NCBI GenBank assembly: GCA_016125495.1
Contig: WGLQ01000004.1
Location: 186,001-250,000 of the forward strand
Length of the DNA: 64,000 bases
Source: Hyphomicrobiales bacterium
Lineage (GTDB): Bacteria; Pseudomonadota; Alphaproteobacteria; Rhizobiales; RI-29
Direction: 5' to 3'
In this document: positions 8,388 through 21,239 of the stretch, piece by piece
How the letters are laid out: each line of letters begins with the position of its first letter
How positions within the stretch are numbered: position 1 is the first letter of the stretch
The notes under the pieces: model-generated
What the model was told of the DNA's origin: nothing
Database searches by the model: none
What the model saw: the letters and a program-made list of their open reading frames with translations, nothing else
Position numbers and translations under genes: made by a program

Positions 8388-10043
8388 GTGCAAGAGCATC
8401 TGGCGCGACAACGCTATCCGACACGCCTCGGGTGGATCGCGGATCCGCAGCCGGGTCGTTGTCGGTTGGTCCTGCCCCGTCTCCTCCTCGCGTTCATGGC
8501 GCTCGCGCTCGCAATGACCATGCCCCTACCAGGCTCGCGCGCCGAGGATCGCCCCCGACTGCGTATCGCCTCCTGGCATCTCGGTGGGCTCGCTCTCTCG
8601 ATGCCCGACGGCACCGGCGGCCGAATGGCAAGACCGCAGGAGGATTTCGAACGTCTGGCGCAGGTTGCCGGCAAGCTCGACGCCGATGTCGTTGCATTGC
8701 AGGGCGTCTCCAACCTTCAGGCCCTGCGCCGGCTCTTTCCCGCGCGCACCCATCACGTCGTCTTCTCGCGCCAGGCGATCACCGACGTGCGCTCGTCGGG
8801 TGGTGCCGAAAGCGCGATCGGTGCGGACGACCTCGGTTACACGGCCATCGCCGTCCGGCGTTCCGAATTGATCCGGGCGATGCGCCAGCAGCACCTTCCC
8901 GAATTCGTCGATCAGGGCGCGGTGCGGGCCGGGCTGCGACCGCGCGCTGCGACCGCGCTCGAGGTGCGTTTTGCCGGTGAGACGGTGTGGGTTCTCTCGG
9001 CCGATCTCCTCGAAGGGTGCGAGCCGACGGTGTCCCCGACGGCGCCAGCCTGCACGGCGCTCTTGCGCCAGTCCGAACTCATCGCGGACTGGATGGGCCG
9101 CCGCGAGCGGGCCGGCATCGCCTATGTCGTTGCCGGCCGCCTCGCCCGACCGCTGCCGCCGCCCGGCGAGGTGCTCGACAGCCAGCGACATCCGCTCTGG
9201 GCCGCGTTGCACGGGGTGGGTGCCGAAGCGCCGCCGCAACCACCCCTGATGCCCTCCCGGATCGCGCCGCTGCCCGAAAAATTCGACGATCCCCTGTTGA
9301 CCGTTTCGACGCCCGGCAAGGAGGTCCGCCTCCCGCAATTCAATCCGCCGAGCCGGGCCCCCAACGAGCGCCTTGCCGATCGTCTCGCGCGCGAGCGAGA
9401 GGCGATGCGTCAGGACGAAGCCGCGACGCCAGCGCCCGCGACCCCAGCTGCCGTCGGGTCGCCGCCGGTCGAAGAGAAGGAAAATGGACTCCTGGCCAGC
9501 GTGCTCGCCTTCCTCGGCGTGGCCGGCGAGACCGCTCCGGCAAGCGACACACCGCCCTCGGGCAACGGAGCGGAAATGGCCGAAGAGGCCGGCGAGACCG
9601 GACGCAACGATCGTCACTCGGAGATCGCACCCGACCGGTTCGCCCCGGCGGGCGCGGGGGGCGATATCGAATTGGATGGAAAACCGTCCGTCAAGACCGG
9701 CTTCGTCAGTTCGGTCGGGCCGCCGCCCGACGTCGCCGCCGCACGCGGTGTGATCGCCATTCCGCCTTTCGGAACGCCCGACGTCTGCCGCACGCGACGG
9801 CACGCGCCTGCGGAGACGTCAGAGCGAGGTACCGGCCGCGATCCCGACGAGTTCCTGGTGATCGGCCGCACGATGCCGGCGATTGCGAGCATCGCCAACT
9901 CGGCCTTGCTGAACTACGAAGTCCCGCAAGGCTGGACGCCTCCGCCGGTTGGCGCCGCCGCACCGCCCGTCGCGGATTGGGCGGCCCGCCTCCCCCGGCG
10001 CTGCCCCATCATGGTCGACCTCCTGGTCACACCGGCTCGCTGA
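8388..10043 (+). CDS. Secreted EEP-fold (endonuclease/exonuclease/phosphatase-like) protein, catalytic motifs lost
   Basis: About 551 residues from the GTG at 8388 (AAGGGGG upstream); TTG 8466 or ATG 8496 are alternatives. A hydrophobic signal sequence ends near PLPGSRA. The next 200 residues follow the EEP fold: RIASWHLGGL where the family has an N, LDADVVALQGVSNLQALRRL, and a C-terminal CPIMVDLLV strand. The key residues are absent. The catalytic Glu of LQE is Gly, the GDFN motif reads GRLA, and the SDH before the last strand is missing. A disordered Pro/Ala/Glu-rich insert of about 150 residues lies in the middle. It is probably a binding or structural pseudoenzyme. Confidence 0.6.
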   Translation: MQEHLARQRYPTRLGWIADPQPGRCRLVLPRLLLAFMALALAMTMPLPGSRAEDRPRLRIASWHLGGLALSMPDGTGGRMARPQEDFERLAQVAGKLDADVVALQGVSNLQALRRLFPARTHHVVFSRQAITDVRSSGGAESAIGADDLGYTAIAVRRSELIRAMRQQHLPEFVDQGAVRAGLRPRAATALEVRFAGETVWVLSADLLEGCEPTVSPTAPACTALLRQSELIADWMGRRERAGIAYVVAGRLARPLPPPGEVLDSQRHPLWAALHGVGAEAPPQPPLMPSRIAPLPEKFDDPLLTVSTPGKEVRLPQFNPPSRAPNERLADRLAREREAMRQDEAATPAPATPAAVGSPPVEEKENGLLASVLAFLGVAGETAPASDTPPSGNGAEMAEEAGETGRNDRHSEIAPDRFAPAGAGGDIELDGKPSVKTGFVSSVGPPPDVAAARGVIAIPPFGTPDVCRTRRHAPAETSERGTGRDPDEFLVIGRTMPAIASIANSALLNYEVPQGWTPPPVGAAAPPVADWAARLPRRCPIMVDLLVTPAR

Positions 10044-10091
10044 TCTCCGCGCCGACCTCGCGAGGGATTATAATCCTATCGGAGCGAACGG

Positions 10092-10850
10092 TCAGACGTG
10101 CTGACCGCCGTTGATGTGCAGTTCCGCGCCGTTGACGTAGCTCGAAGCGTCCGTGCAGAGGAAATAGATCGCCTTGGCGACCTCGGCCGGATCGCCCAGC
10201 CGGCGCATCGGAATCTGTTGCTCGACGATTTTTTCCGTCCCCGGAGAGAGAATGGATGTCTGGATTTCGCCCGGTGAGATCGAGTTGACGCGGATGCCGC
10301 GGCTGCCGAAATCGTGCGCCATCTCGCGCGTCAGCGCCGCGAGGGCGGCCTTCGATGTGGCATAGGCCGCTCCGGCGAACGGATGCACGCGGCTGCCGGC
10401 GATCGAGGTGACGTTGACCACGGCGCCCTGGGCGCGCTCCAGCTCGCTCATGAGGCCGCGTGCCAGCATGACGGACGAAAAGAAATTCACCTGGAATACG
10501 GTCATCCAGTCCTCGCGCGGCGTCTCGATGGTGCCGAGCCGGCTGCCGCCCGGTCCTTTCGGCGAGATCGCCGCGTTGTTGACGAGTGCATTGAGGCGTG
10601 AACCGTTCGCTTCGAGCCGTTCCTTCATGACGGTAATGGCGCGCTCGGTGTCCCCGGGGCTGGAGAGATCGACCTGGATATGGTCCTCGGGGCCGGCCTC
10701 CCACGGGCAGTTCTCGGGAAAGGGCTGGCGCGAGCACGAGATCACCCGCCAGCCGGCCGAGGAAAAGCGTTTCACCGTGGCATGGCCGATCCCGCGACTG
10801 GCCCCTGTGAGGATCAGCGTCTTGCGCGGCTCGTTGCTCTGACTAGGCAT
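10092..10850 (-). CDS. Short-chain dehydrogenase/reductase
   Basis: A 252-residue classical SDR. The cofactor motif TGASRGIG is at residues 15-22, the fold motif NNAAIS near 91, the catalytic Ser in VNVTSIAGS, and YATSKAAL with catalytic Tyr and Lys. SPGEIQT follows, in the usual place. The bases after the TGASRGIG strand (SCSRQPF) suggest NADP. The C-terminus GAELHINGG is the common SDR ending. The substrate is not inferable. It is transcribed away from pdxH with its stop facing the EEP gene. Confidence 0.88.
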   Translation of the reverse strand: MPSQSNEPRKTLILTGASRGIGHATVKRFSSAGWRVISCSRQPFPENCPWEAGPEDHIQVDLSSPGDTERAITVMKERLEANGSRLNALVNNAAISPKGPGGSRLGTIETPREDWMTVFQVNFFSSVMLARGLMSELERAQGAVVNVTSIAGSRVHPFAGAAYATSKAALAALTREMAHDFGSRGIRVNSISPGEIQTSILSPGTEKIVEQQIPMRRLGDPAEVAKAIYFLCTDASSYVNGAELHINGGQHV

Positions 10851-10924
10851 TATCGGTCCTCCATTGTCCGGCTGACGGGCCGGTCCGGGCCTTGCGGTCG
10901 CACTGAGGCGTTATGGAGACCCGC

Positions 10925-11575
10925 TCAAGGATAGAGCCGCTCCTCGTGCCAACGGGTATCCGGACGGCTGCGCCTGAAGACGATCCGCTCGTGCAACCGG
11001 AACGGGCGATCGCGCCAGAATTCGATTTCGATCGGTGCGAGGCGAAATCCCGACCAATGCCGCGGGCGTGGTGGGGTGGCGAGGGCGTAACGCGCGGTGT
11101 ATGCGGCAACGGCGGCCTCGAGAGCGTGCGCGCTTTCGAGCGGGCGCGACTGCTTGGAGGCCCAGGCGCCGAGGCGGCTGCCGAGCGGCCGGCTGTGATA
11201 GTACTCGTCGGCCTCCTGCTCGCTCACCCCCTGCAGCGCTCCCCTGACGCGGACCTGTCGGCGCAGGCTCTTCCAATGGAAGCAGAGCGCGGCCTTGGCG
11301 CAATGCGCGATCTCCCGCCCCTTCTGGCTCTCGAGGTTCGTGTAGAAGACGAACCCATCGCCGTCGAAACCCTTCAGCAGGACCATGCGCACGTTGGGCA
11401 TACCCGTGGCGTCGACGGTCGCGAGCGCCATCGCGTTCGGATCGTTCGGCTCGCTGGCGGCGGCTTCGTCGAACCATTCCGCGAACCGCCGGAACGGCTC
11501 GTGCGTGGCCCCGAAGGCCTCTACCCCGGCGACGTTGGCCGGTCCCGAGTGGTCGCCGTCGGCCGTTTCGCTCAT
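10925..11575 (-). CDS. pdxH: Pyridoxamine 5'-phosphate oxidase
   Basis: A 216-residue FMN enzyme that oxidises pyridoxine/pyridoxamine 5'-phosphate to PLP. Signatures include [77 protein letters not shown] and the C-terminal [14 protein letters not shown] plus [10 protein letters not shown]. The length matches E. coli PdxH. The ATG at 11575 has GAGGAAA upstream; earlier in-frame starts add non-conserved residues. Confidence 0.96.
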   Translation of the reverse strand: MSETADGDHSGPANVAGVEAFGATHEPFRRFAEWFDEAAASEPNDPNAMALATVDATGMPNVRMVLLKGFDGDGFVFYTNLESQKGREIAHCAKAALCFHWKSLRRQVRVRGALQGVSEQEADEYYHSRPLGSRLGAWASKQSRPLESAHALEAAVAAYTARYALATPPRPRHWSGFRLAPIEIEFWRDRPFRLHERIVFRRSRPDTRWHEERLYP

Positions 11576-11753
11576 GCTCGTTTCCTCGCTCGCCGCCATC
11601 TTTTGCACAGGCCCTTGCGGGCATACGCGGCTTGCCCGCCGCTGCTGGCCCCGCCTTGAACATGCCTTCACCGGGCATTAACCACGATGGCGCAACATCC
11701 ATCTGGTCGGCGGGGTGTCCCGCCAGAGTGATGTCCAGTGTACGGTTCCAGTG

Positions 11754-12227
11754 ATGCGTAGTTTTCTCGGCGTGGCTCGTCACGCTCAAAATATGCTCGC
11801 CGTCGGCGCTCTTGCAATCGCCGTCCTGTCGACCTCGGCCTCGGCCGGAGGTCCGCTGACGGGCCCGGCGACCGATCCTTCCCTCGCCAGCGGCACGCTC
11901 GGCTCCTGGGCCGCGGGCACTTCGATCGAGTCGCCCGAGGGGGCCAACGTCGAAGCCGATCTCGCCGCCCTCGACGACAACGATCATCGCGCCACGCTCG
12001 AGGCGATTCAGTACGCCCTGATGGAAGTGGCCGATGGCGCGAGCTTCGTCTGGCGCCGCACGACGAGCCGCTTGCATGGTGTTGTCCGTCCGACGTCGTC
12101 CTTCCGCGATTCCGAGGGGCGCGTCTGCCGGCATATCGAACTCGGCCTGAGCGCGGGCACGGTAACCCGTCGGATCGAAGGCATAGCCTGCCGCGAGGCG
12201 ACCGGCGTCTGGCTGCTCGCGAGCTGA
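11754..12227 (+). CDS. Secreted surface-antigen-like protein
   Basis: About 157 residues from the ATG at 11754 (11793 is possible). A signal peptide (MLAVGALAIAVLSTSASA) is followed by a short linker. The C-terminal domain pattern is W-R-x(6)-G-V-V-x-P followed by GRVCRHIELGLSAG and IEGIACREATGVWLL. The two CR motifs, the Gly spacing and the terminal W are those of the rickettsial 17-kDa/RT0821 surface antigen domain. These are small envelope proteins of unknown mechanism. A lipobox is not evident. Monocistronic. Confidence 0.6.
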   Translation: MRSFLGVARHAQNMLAVGALAIAVLSTSASAGGPLTGPATDPSLASGTLGSWAAGTSIESPEGANVEADLAALDDNDHRATLEAIQYALMEVADGASFVWRRTTSRLHGVVRPTSSFRDSEGRVCRHIELGLSAGTVTRRIEGIACREATGVWLLAS

Positions 12228-12529
12228 ATCACGCTCGATCGAGGATGCGCGGATCGGCGCCGTGTCGCTCCGCCTCGTGCCTCGTGGCCCCCCCCTCGCG
12301 GTGCGCTCCGGCCTACTGCCGATCCGGGCATCACTGCCACGCTTGCCGTGCAACCGTCGCCCCCCTGCCCAACTGCTTTGCGCGCGATCTGGACCGCCCG
12401 AGGCAATGGTGTAGGATGCCGGCGCTCGGCGAGGCCGCCCTTTCAGCCAGGAAGCGCCCGCCGGGCGAATGTTTCGCGGTCGGCTCGCCGACGGTCTGCA
12501 ACATGTTGGCAAGAGGGGATGCTGGGCTC
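12228..12529. other. Intergenic stretch with no recognised element
   Basis: 302 bp between the surface-antigen gene and fabI. I see no tRNA, terminator, clear promoter or believable small gene in it. Open frames crossing it lack normal codon use for this genome. Confidence 0.5.
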
Positions 12530-13348
12530 ATGGCAGATGCTGTCGGCCTCATGAGGGGCAAGCGCGGTCTGGTGATGGGGGTCGCCAACAACCGCTCGAT
12601 CGCCTGGGGCATCGCCAAGGCGTGCCACACGGCCGGCGCCGAACTGGCCTTCACCTACCAAGGTGATGCGCTCAAGAAGCGTGTCGAGCCGCTCGCCGCC
12701 GAGGTCGCCAGTTCCATTGTCGTCGAATGCGACGTGACCCGCCCCGAGAGCATCGATGCGGTCTTCTCCACCATCGAACGCAGCTGGGGCACGCTCGATT
12801 TCGTGGTCCACGCGATCGCCTATTCCGACAAGGATCAGCTCGACGGACGCTACGTCGACACCACCGCCGACAACTTCTCCAAGACGATGCTGATCTCCTG
12901 CTTCTCCTTCACCAGCATCGCCCAGCGTGCCGAGCGCCTCATGCCGAATGGCGGCTCCCTGCTGACCCTGACCTACTATGGCGCCGAGAAGGTCATGCCG
13001 CACTACAACGTCATGGGCGTCGCCAAGGCCGCGCTCGAGGCGAGCGTTCGTTATCTCGCCGCCGACCTCGGCAAGGGCGGCATCCGCGTCAACGCCATTT
13101 CCGCTGGTCCGATCAAGACCCTCGCGGCCTCCGGCATCAGCGATTTCCGCTACATCCTCAAATGGAACGAATACAACTCGCCATTGCGCCGGACGGTGAC
13201 GATCGAGGAGGTCGGCGGCGCTGGCGTCTACTTGCTTTCGGACCTCGCGCGCGGAGTGACCGGTGAGGTCCACCACGTCGACAGCGGCTATCACGTGGTC
13301 GGCATGAAGAACGAGGATGCGCCAGATATTTCCGTCAACCGCGAATGA
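12530..13348 (+). CDS. fabI: Enoyl-[acyl-carrier-protein] reductase (NADH)
   Basis: A 272-residue atypical SDR that performs the last reduction of fatty-acid elongation. Signatures: MRGKRGLVMGVANNRSIAWG (cofactor loop), AFTYQGDALKKR, VECDVT, VVHAIAYSDKDQL, the FabI-specific YYGAEKVMPHYNVMGVAKAA with Tyr-x6-Lys catalytic residues, and ISAGPIKTLAASGI. The ATG at 12530 begins conserved sequence; a long upstream extension in frame has no family support. A histidine phosphatase follows after 36 bp, an arrangement common in Hyphomicrobiales. FabI enzymes of this class are triclosan targets. Confidence 0.95.
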   Translation: MADAVGLMRGKRGLVMGVANNRSIAWGIAKACHTAGAELAFTYQGDALKKRVEPLAAEVASSIVVECDVTRPESIDAVFSTIERSWGTLDFVVHAIAYSDKDQLDGRYVDTTADNFSKTMLISCFSFTSIAQRAERLMPNGGSLLTLTYYGAEKVMPHYNVMGVAKAALEASVRYLAADLGKGGIRVNAISAGPIKTLAASGISDFRYILKWNEYNSPLRRTVTIEEVGGAGVYLLSDLARGVTGEVHHVDSGYHVVGMKNEDAPDISVNRE

Positions 13349-13384
13349 CGGTCCGGGCGGGATCGCGATGAGGAAGATCGAGCC

Positions 13385-13987
13385 GTGTCCCGGCCTCGAG
13401 GTGCCACAATCTACTTCGTCCGTCATGGTCAGACGGATTGGAATGCCGAGGGCCGGCTCCAGGGCGGCCGCGACATTCCGTTGAACGACCTCGGGCGCGC
13501 CCAGGCTGCCCGCAACGGTCGCCGGCTCGCCGAACTGATCGGAGCTCCCGACCGCTTTCACTTCGTTGCGAGCCCACTTGCGCGCGCCCGCGAAACCATG
13601 GCGCTGATCCGCCGCGAAATGGGTCTCACTCCGGACGACTACGCCACGGACAATCGCCTCACCGAGATCGCGTTCGGCGATTGGGAAGGTCGCCGCTGGG
13701 CCGATCTTCACGCCGAGGAACCGGACGCCCTCGCCATGCGCGCTCGCGATCCCTTCGGGTTTCGCCCCCCGGGCAAGGCCGAGAGCTACGCCGATCTGAC
13801 GCGCCGTGTGGCGGCTTGGGTGGCGGGGCTGGAGGGCGGGCAAGCCCTCGTCGTCGTTTCCCACGGCGGGGTTTCACGAGCGCTACGCGGTCACCTGCTC
13901 GCCTTGCCTCGACACCAGATCCCCGAGTTGCGCACCCCGCAGGACGAGGTCCTGCGCATCGACGGGCGCGAGATCGACTGGCTCTGA
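13385..13987 (+). CDS. Histidine phosphatase family protein (phosphoglycerate-mutase-like)
   Basis: A 200-residue protein starting with GTG and preceded by GAGGAAG. The catalytic phospho-His motif is IYFVRHGQTDWNAEGRLQG near residue 10-28. The second His lies in VVVSHGGVSRALRG near the C-terminus. The acidic proton donor is expected in LTEIAFGDWEG. The sequence fits the broad-specificity phosphatase (PhoE/GpmB-like) branch rather than glycolytic mutase. It is likely co-transcribed with fabI. Confidence 0.9.
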   Translation: MSRPRGATIYFVRHGQTDWNAEGRLQGGRDIPLNDLGRAQAARNGRRLAELIGAPDRFHFVASPLARARETMALIRREMGLTPDDYATDNRLTEIAFGDWEGRRWADLHAEEPDALAMRARDPFGFRPPGKAESYADLTRRVAAWVAGLEGGQALVVVSHGGVSRALRGHLLALPRHQIPELRTPQDEVLRIDGREIDWL

Positions 13988-14174
13988 GGCCGGCCGAGGG
14001 ATGGCGACATCGCACGCCTGACCGGCTGGGAGGTCCCGGGCATCCGCACACCCATGGCCACGGGCGGACAGGCCTTCGACGAGCCGACTGGCCGGCAAGG
14101 CAAAGCGTGGTATCAGCACATGTGGCGCAGAAACGAGATGACACCCGGATGGTGTTGCGCGTGGCAAAGGATCG

Positions 14175-14939
14175 ATGAGCAACAGTCAGACCACCGATGA
14201 GACGGCCCTGCTGCCGCGCCACGATGCGCCGGCCCATATCCTCATCGTCGACGACGACGAGCAGATCCGCCAGCTCGCCTCCCGCTTCCTGCGCGAGCAC
14301 GGTTACCGCGTTTCGGCTGCCCGCGACGGCCGTGAAATGCGGGCCGCCATCGCCGAGGGCCACGTCGATCTCGTCATCCTCGATGTCATGCTGCCGGGCG
14401 GCAACGGTTTCGAACTCTGCCGGGAGCTGCGCACGACATCGCAGCTTCCGATCATCATGCTGACGGCGCTCGCCTCCGACACCGACCGCATCGTCGGGCT
14501 CGAACTCGGCGCCGACGATTATCTCGCCAAGCCCTTCAACCCGCGCGAGCTGCTCGCCCGCATCAACGCCATCCTGAGGCGCGTGCGCCGCTCCGTCCAG
14601 GAGCCGGTCGCCACGCTGGTCGAGCGTCTGGTGTTCGCGGGCTGGACGCTCGACATCCGCCGCCGCGAACTGACCGATCCTTCCGGCGTCATCGTCGATC
14701 TCTCGACCGGTGAATACGATCTCCTTCTGACGTTTCTCGAGAATCCGCAGCGCGTGCTGAGCCGCGACCAATTGATGGATGCCGCCAAGCATCGCATCGC
14801 CACCGGCTTCGACCGCGCCATCGATATCCAGGTCAGCCGTCTGCGGAAAAAGCTCGATTCCGGCGGCGACGGCCAGGGCCTGGTCAAGACGGTCCGCGGC
14901 GCTGGCTACATGCTGGTGCCGGCGGTGACTCGCGCGTGA
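14175..14939 (+). CDS. OmpR-family response regulator
   Basis: A 254-residue two-domain regulator. The receiver has the acidic pocket DDD (26-28), phospho-acceptor D70 in LVILDVMLPGG, Thr/Ala switch in IMLTALAS and the conserved Lys in DDYLAKPFNPREL. The C-terminal winged helix is of the OmpR/PhoB type (LTFLENPQRVLSRDQLMDA, RAIDIQVSRLRKKL, VRGAGYML). AAAGGA precedes the ATG. The kinase gene starts in its stop codon. Position just ahead of the RND efflux genes suggests that it controls them in response to metal; that is an inference. Confidence 0.93.
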   Translation: MSNSQTTDETALLPRHDAPAHILIVDDDEQIRQLASRFLREHGYRVSAARDGREMRAAIAEGHVDLVILDVMLPGGNGFELCRELRTTSQLPIIMLTALASDTDRIVGLELGADDYLAKPFNPRELLARINAILRRVRRSVQEPVATLVERLVFAGWTLDIRRRELTDPSGVIVDLSTGEYDLLLTFLENPQRVLSRDQLMDAAKHRIATGFDRAIDIQVSRLRKKLDSGGDGQGLVKTVRGAGYMLVPAVTRA

Positions 14940-16249
14940 TGCGCGGCCTCGATACCCTCGTCGGCCGGCTCGTGCTGGTCTCGCTGCTCGCCATCACGTT
15001 GATGCACGTGCTGAGCCTCTGGACCTATGAGCGGGCGCTGGAGGGCGAGGTTTCGGCGGCGCGCGAAGCGGCACTTGCCGAGCGCATCGTCTCGATCAAG
15101 CGCAGCGTCGTCGCCGTGCCCCCGGCCCGTCGCGAGGCCCTCGCGCACGAACTCTCGAGCGGCCCGCTCGAGGCCCATTGGAACGAGACCCGGGGCGCCG
15201 CGCCCGGTGGACCGGGGGGCGAGGCCTGGCGCCAACTCGTGCGGCGGATTGCCGATCTGGCGATCGAACTGACGCCGGCCGACATCATTCTCGGCACGGG
15301 CGAAGATCCGCACGTCGCGCTACTCTCCATTCGTCTGCCCGATTCGACTTGGCTCAACGTCAGCTTGTTCGATACCAGGCGCCCCCGCCAGGCCCGGCAC
15401 GGCGCGCTACTATCGACCAGCCTCATGGCGGTCGGCGTCGCGCTGCTCGCCTTCGTGGTGGCGCGCTGGCTCTCACGTCCCCTCGTCGAGATGGCCGGCC
15501 GGGTGCGCCGTCTGCGACCCGACGATGGACCCTCGCCGCTTGCGGAAACCGGTCCGAGCGAGGTGCGCGAACTCGCCTCGGCCTTCAACGCCATGCAGCG
15601 GCGCGTCGCCGATTCCGTCGCCCAGCGCACCCGCTCGCTCGCAGCCGTTTCGCACGACCTCAGAACCCCCCTGACGCGGCTTCGCCTGCGCCTCGACGAA
15701 GTCGGCGATCCGGCCCTTCGTGACGCGATCGGGCGCGACATCGGCGACATGGAGCAGATGATTTCCGCCACCCTCGCCTACCTGCGGGGTGACGGAGCAG
15801 GCGAGCCGCGGCGTCCGGTCGATCTCGTCGCATTGCTGGGCACGATCGTCGACGACGCGGTCGACGCCGGCCGCAGTGCGACGCTCGTGGCGCCCGACCA
15901 TGCCGTGGTTCAAGCCCGCCATCTCGGCATCAAGCGCGCCGTCACCAACCTCGTGGACAACGCCTTGCGCTTCGGCGGCGAGGTCCGTGTCGAATTGCGG
16001 CTCGAGGCCGCCCATGCCGTGGTCACGGTCGAGGACGATGGCCCCGGCATTCCCGAGGACCACCTCGAGAACGTGCTCGAACCGTTCGTGCGCCTCGAGG
16101 ATTCGCGCAATGCCGAGACCGGTGGCGTCGGCCTCGGCCTCACCATCGCCCGTGCAGCCGTCGAGGCCGACGGAGGCAGCCTCGCGCTCGCCAACCGACC
16201 CGAGGGCGGCCTTAGCGCGACGATCCGACTGCCGCTGCCTGTGCGCTGA
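14939..16249 (+). CDS. Two-component sensor histidine kinase
   Basis: A 436-residue membrane kinase. TM1 covers residues about 8-28, a periplasmic sensor of about 120 residues follows, TM2 is near 158-178, then HAMP. The HisKA box is AAVSHDLRTPLTRLRLRLD with the phospho-His near residue 239. The ATPase domain shows NLVDNALRFGG (N box), VEDDGPGIPEDH (G1) and GGVGLGLTIARAAVE (G2). The ATG overlaps the regulator stop by one base (TGATG), so translation is coupled; a GTG three bases earlier is possible. The periplasmic domain has no obvious Cys or His cluster to name a ligand. Confidence 0.92.
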   Translation: MRGLDTLVGRLVLVSLLAITLMHVLSLWTYERALEGEVSAAREAALAERIVSIKRSVVAVPPARREALAHELSSGPLEAHWNETRGAAPGGPGGEAWRQLVRRIADLAIELTPADIILGTGEDPHVALLSIRLPDSTWLNVSLFDTRRPRQARHGALLSTSLMAVGVALLAFVVARWLSRPLVEMAGRVRRLRPDDGPSPLAETGPSEVRELASAFNAMQRRVADSVAQRTRSLAAVSHDLRTPLTRLRLRLDEVGDPALRDAIGRDIGDMEQMISATLAYLRGDGAGEPRRPVDLVALLGTIVDDAVDAGRSATLVAPDHAVVQARHLGIKRAVTNLVDNALRFGGEVRVELRLEAAHAVVTVEDDGPGIPEDHLENVLEPFVRLEDSRNAETGGVGLGLTIARAAVEADGGSLALANRPEGGLSATIRLPLPVR

Positions 16250-16332
16250 AACAATTCGTTACAAACCCGCAACGCGCCGTCACACGGCTTGCGGCATGCT
16301 GGAGCGAGTGGGACTGCGCCGCAGGGTGAACG

Positions 16333-18066
16333 ATGACGCATCGGGATATGATCGGGACCAGTTGGGGCCGACGAATTGTGTGCGGCCTTCTGGTGTCGGC
16401 GACGCTCGCTCTGGTGTCAGGCGATGCCGGCGCGCACGAAGGCCATGACCACGGTGCGCCACCGCCGCCCGTAAGCACGACGATCGCGCCGCGCGTCGAA
16501 GCATCGTCCGAGCAGATCGAGCTGGTGGCCGTCGCGCGGGGTGGCGACCTCGTCGTCCACCTCGACGAATTCCGCACGAATGCGCCCCTCGCCGGGGCCT
16601 CCATCCAAGTCGACTCGCCCATCGGTGTCCTGACGCTGACCGAGGCCGGTGAAGGCACCTATGTCGCCGCGGCGCCCTTCGTTGCCGAACCGGGGCGTCA
16701 CGATCTCGCGATCACGGTCATCGCGGGCGACGTCATCGACATCCTCGCGGCAACTCTCGTCGTGCCCGAGCCGCCGCCCGCACCCCAGCCGGTCGTCTCG
16801 GGCGGCGACCTGCCGGCCATCGTCCTCGGCTGGCTGGGCGACTCCGCGTTCGCCTCGGAACTGCGCCAGCGCGCCACGAGCGTCGATCAGAAGTTCTGGC
16901 TGATGGCGATCGGCGCCTTCGTTGCCGGCAATCTCGCCATGCTGATCGTCCTCAAACGTCTCGTGCTGTTCTCGATCCTAGCTGCCGCGGCTCTGATCAC
17001 CTTCCTCGCCTTTCAGGTGGGCTCGGCGCGTGGCGAGCAGTCGCCCGCGCTGGCGTCCGACGCCGTGCTTGCGCGCGATCTCGCCCAGCGCTTCGCCGAC
17101 GGCGCCTTGTTCGTGCCCAAGCCCACCCAGCGCATCCTCGCCATCCGGACTCTCTTCACAGAGATCGCCGAGCACCGCCGCGCCATCGAATTGCCAGGAC
17201 GGATCATCGCCGACCCCAACGCCAGCGGCCTCGTGCAGCCGACCGTCACCGGCCGCCTGACGCCACGAGAAGGCGGCTTTCCGCCGCTCGGCGCGCGTGT
17301 TGCAGCCGGCGAGGTGCTCGCCATGGTCCAGCCGTCGCTCGCCACCGCCGACGCCATCGACCAGCAGCAGCAGGCCCATGAACTCGACCAGCAGATCGCC
17401 TCGGTTACCAGGAAGCTCCAGCGGCTGCGCTCCATCGAGCGGCTGATTGCCCGTAGCCAGATCGAGGACGCGGAAATCGAGCTGAAGGGCCTCAATGAGC
17501 GGCGAGCCAATCTGGCCCGCGCGCCGCGGCGTCCCGAGCCGCTCGTTGCTCCGGTCAGCGGTGTGATCGCGCTTGCCAACGCCATCGCGGGCCAGATCGT
17601 CGAACCGAGCGCGATCGTCTTCGAGATCGTCGATCCCGCGAGCCTCATCGTCGAAGCCCTGGCCTTCGAGCCGAGTGCCATGGACCGCCAGGCCGAGGGG
17701 CTCGCTACGGGCGGCCAGCGATTGACGCTCGCCTACCTCGGCACCGGCATGGCGAACCGCAACCAGGCGCTACCGGTGCATTTTCGTGTCGAGGGCGACA
17801 CATCGGGCCTGCGCATCGGCCAGTTCGTCACCGTGCTCGCTTCGGGCACCGTCTCGACTCCTGGCATAGCCTTGCCGCGCGAGGCGGTGTTGCGGAGCAC
17901 GAATGGCCAGAGCATCGTCTATGAACACACCAACGCCGAGCGCTTCGTGCCGCGCGAAGTGCGCTTCGAGCCGCTCGACGCGGCTCGCGTGCTGATTGTC
18001 GCGGGCCTCGACCGTGGCCGGCGCATCGTCACGCAGGGTGCCGAACTGCTCAATCAGATCCGCTGA
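16333..18066 (+). CDS. RND efflux periplasmic adaptor with N-terminal His-rich and membrane segments
   Basis: A 577-residue membrane-fusion-type subunit. The layout is unusual. A signal peptide (to about 34) exposes HEGHDHG, next comes an Ig-like domain of about 110 residues (60-145), then a Pro-rich linker. One or two membrane segments follow at 188-229, and only then the adaptor proper. The adaptor has a lipoyl-like half-motif PTVTGRLTP, a helical hairpin with [20 protein letters not shown], the second lipoyl half [20 protein letters not shown], and a beta-barrel ending in ALPREAVLR. It feeds metal or substrate to the RND pump encoded 8 bp downstream. No outer-membrane channel gene is nearby. 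Confidence 0.85.
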   Translation: MTHRDMIGTSWGRRIVCGLLVSATLALVSGDAGAHEGHDHGAPPPPVSTTIAPRVEASSEQIELVAVARGGDLVVHLDEFRTNAPLAGASIQVDSPIGVLTLTEAGEGTYVAAAPFVAEPGRHDLAITVIAGDVIDILAATLVVPEPPPAPQPVVSGGDLPAIVLGWLGDSAFASELRQRATSVDQKFWLMAIGAFVAGNLAMLIVLKRLVLFSILAAAALITFLAFQVGSARGEQSPALASDAVLARDLAQRFADGALFVPKPTQRILAIRTLFTEIAEHRRAIELPGRIIADPNASGLVQPTVTGRLTPREGGFPPLGARVAAGEVLAMVQPSLATADAIDQQQQAHELDQQIASVTRKLQRLRSIERLIARSQIEDAEIELKGLNERRANLARAPRRPEPLVAPVSGVIALANAIAGQIVEPSAIVFEIVDPASLIVEALAFEPSAMDRQAEGLATGGQRLTLAYLGTGMANRNQALPVHFRVEGDTSGLRIGQFVTVLASGTVSTPGIALPREAVLRSTNGQSIVYEHTNAERFVPREVRFEPLDAARVLIVAGLDRGRRIVTQGAELLNQIR

Positions 18067-18074
18067 GGCTGGGC

Positions 18075-21218
<3,144 letters not shown>

Positions 21219-21239
21219 GAATCCACAAGGGAGAACCTC

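Noticed and set aside
10065-10076. Perfect 12-bp palindrome GGATTATAATCC between two convergent genes
   Set aside because: It has no loop to form a good RNA hairpin and no nearby promoter to be an operator for; not enough to call.
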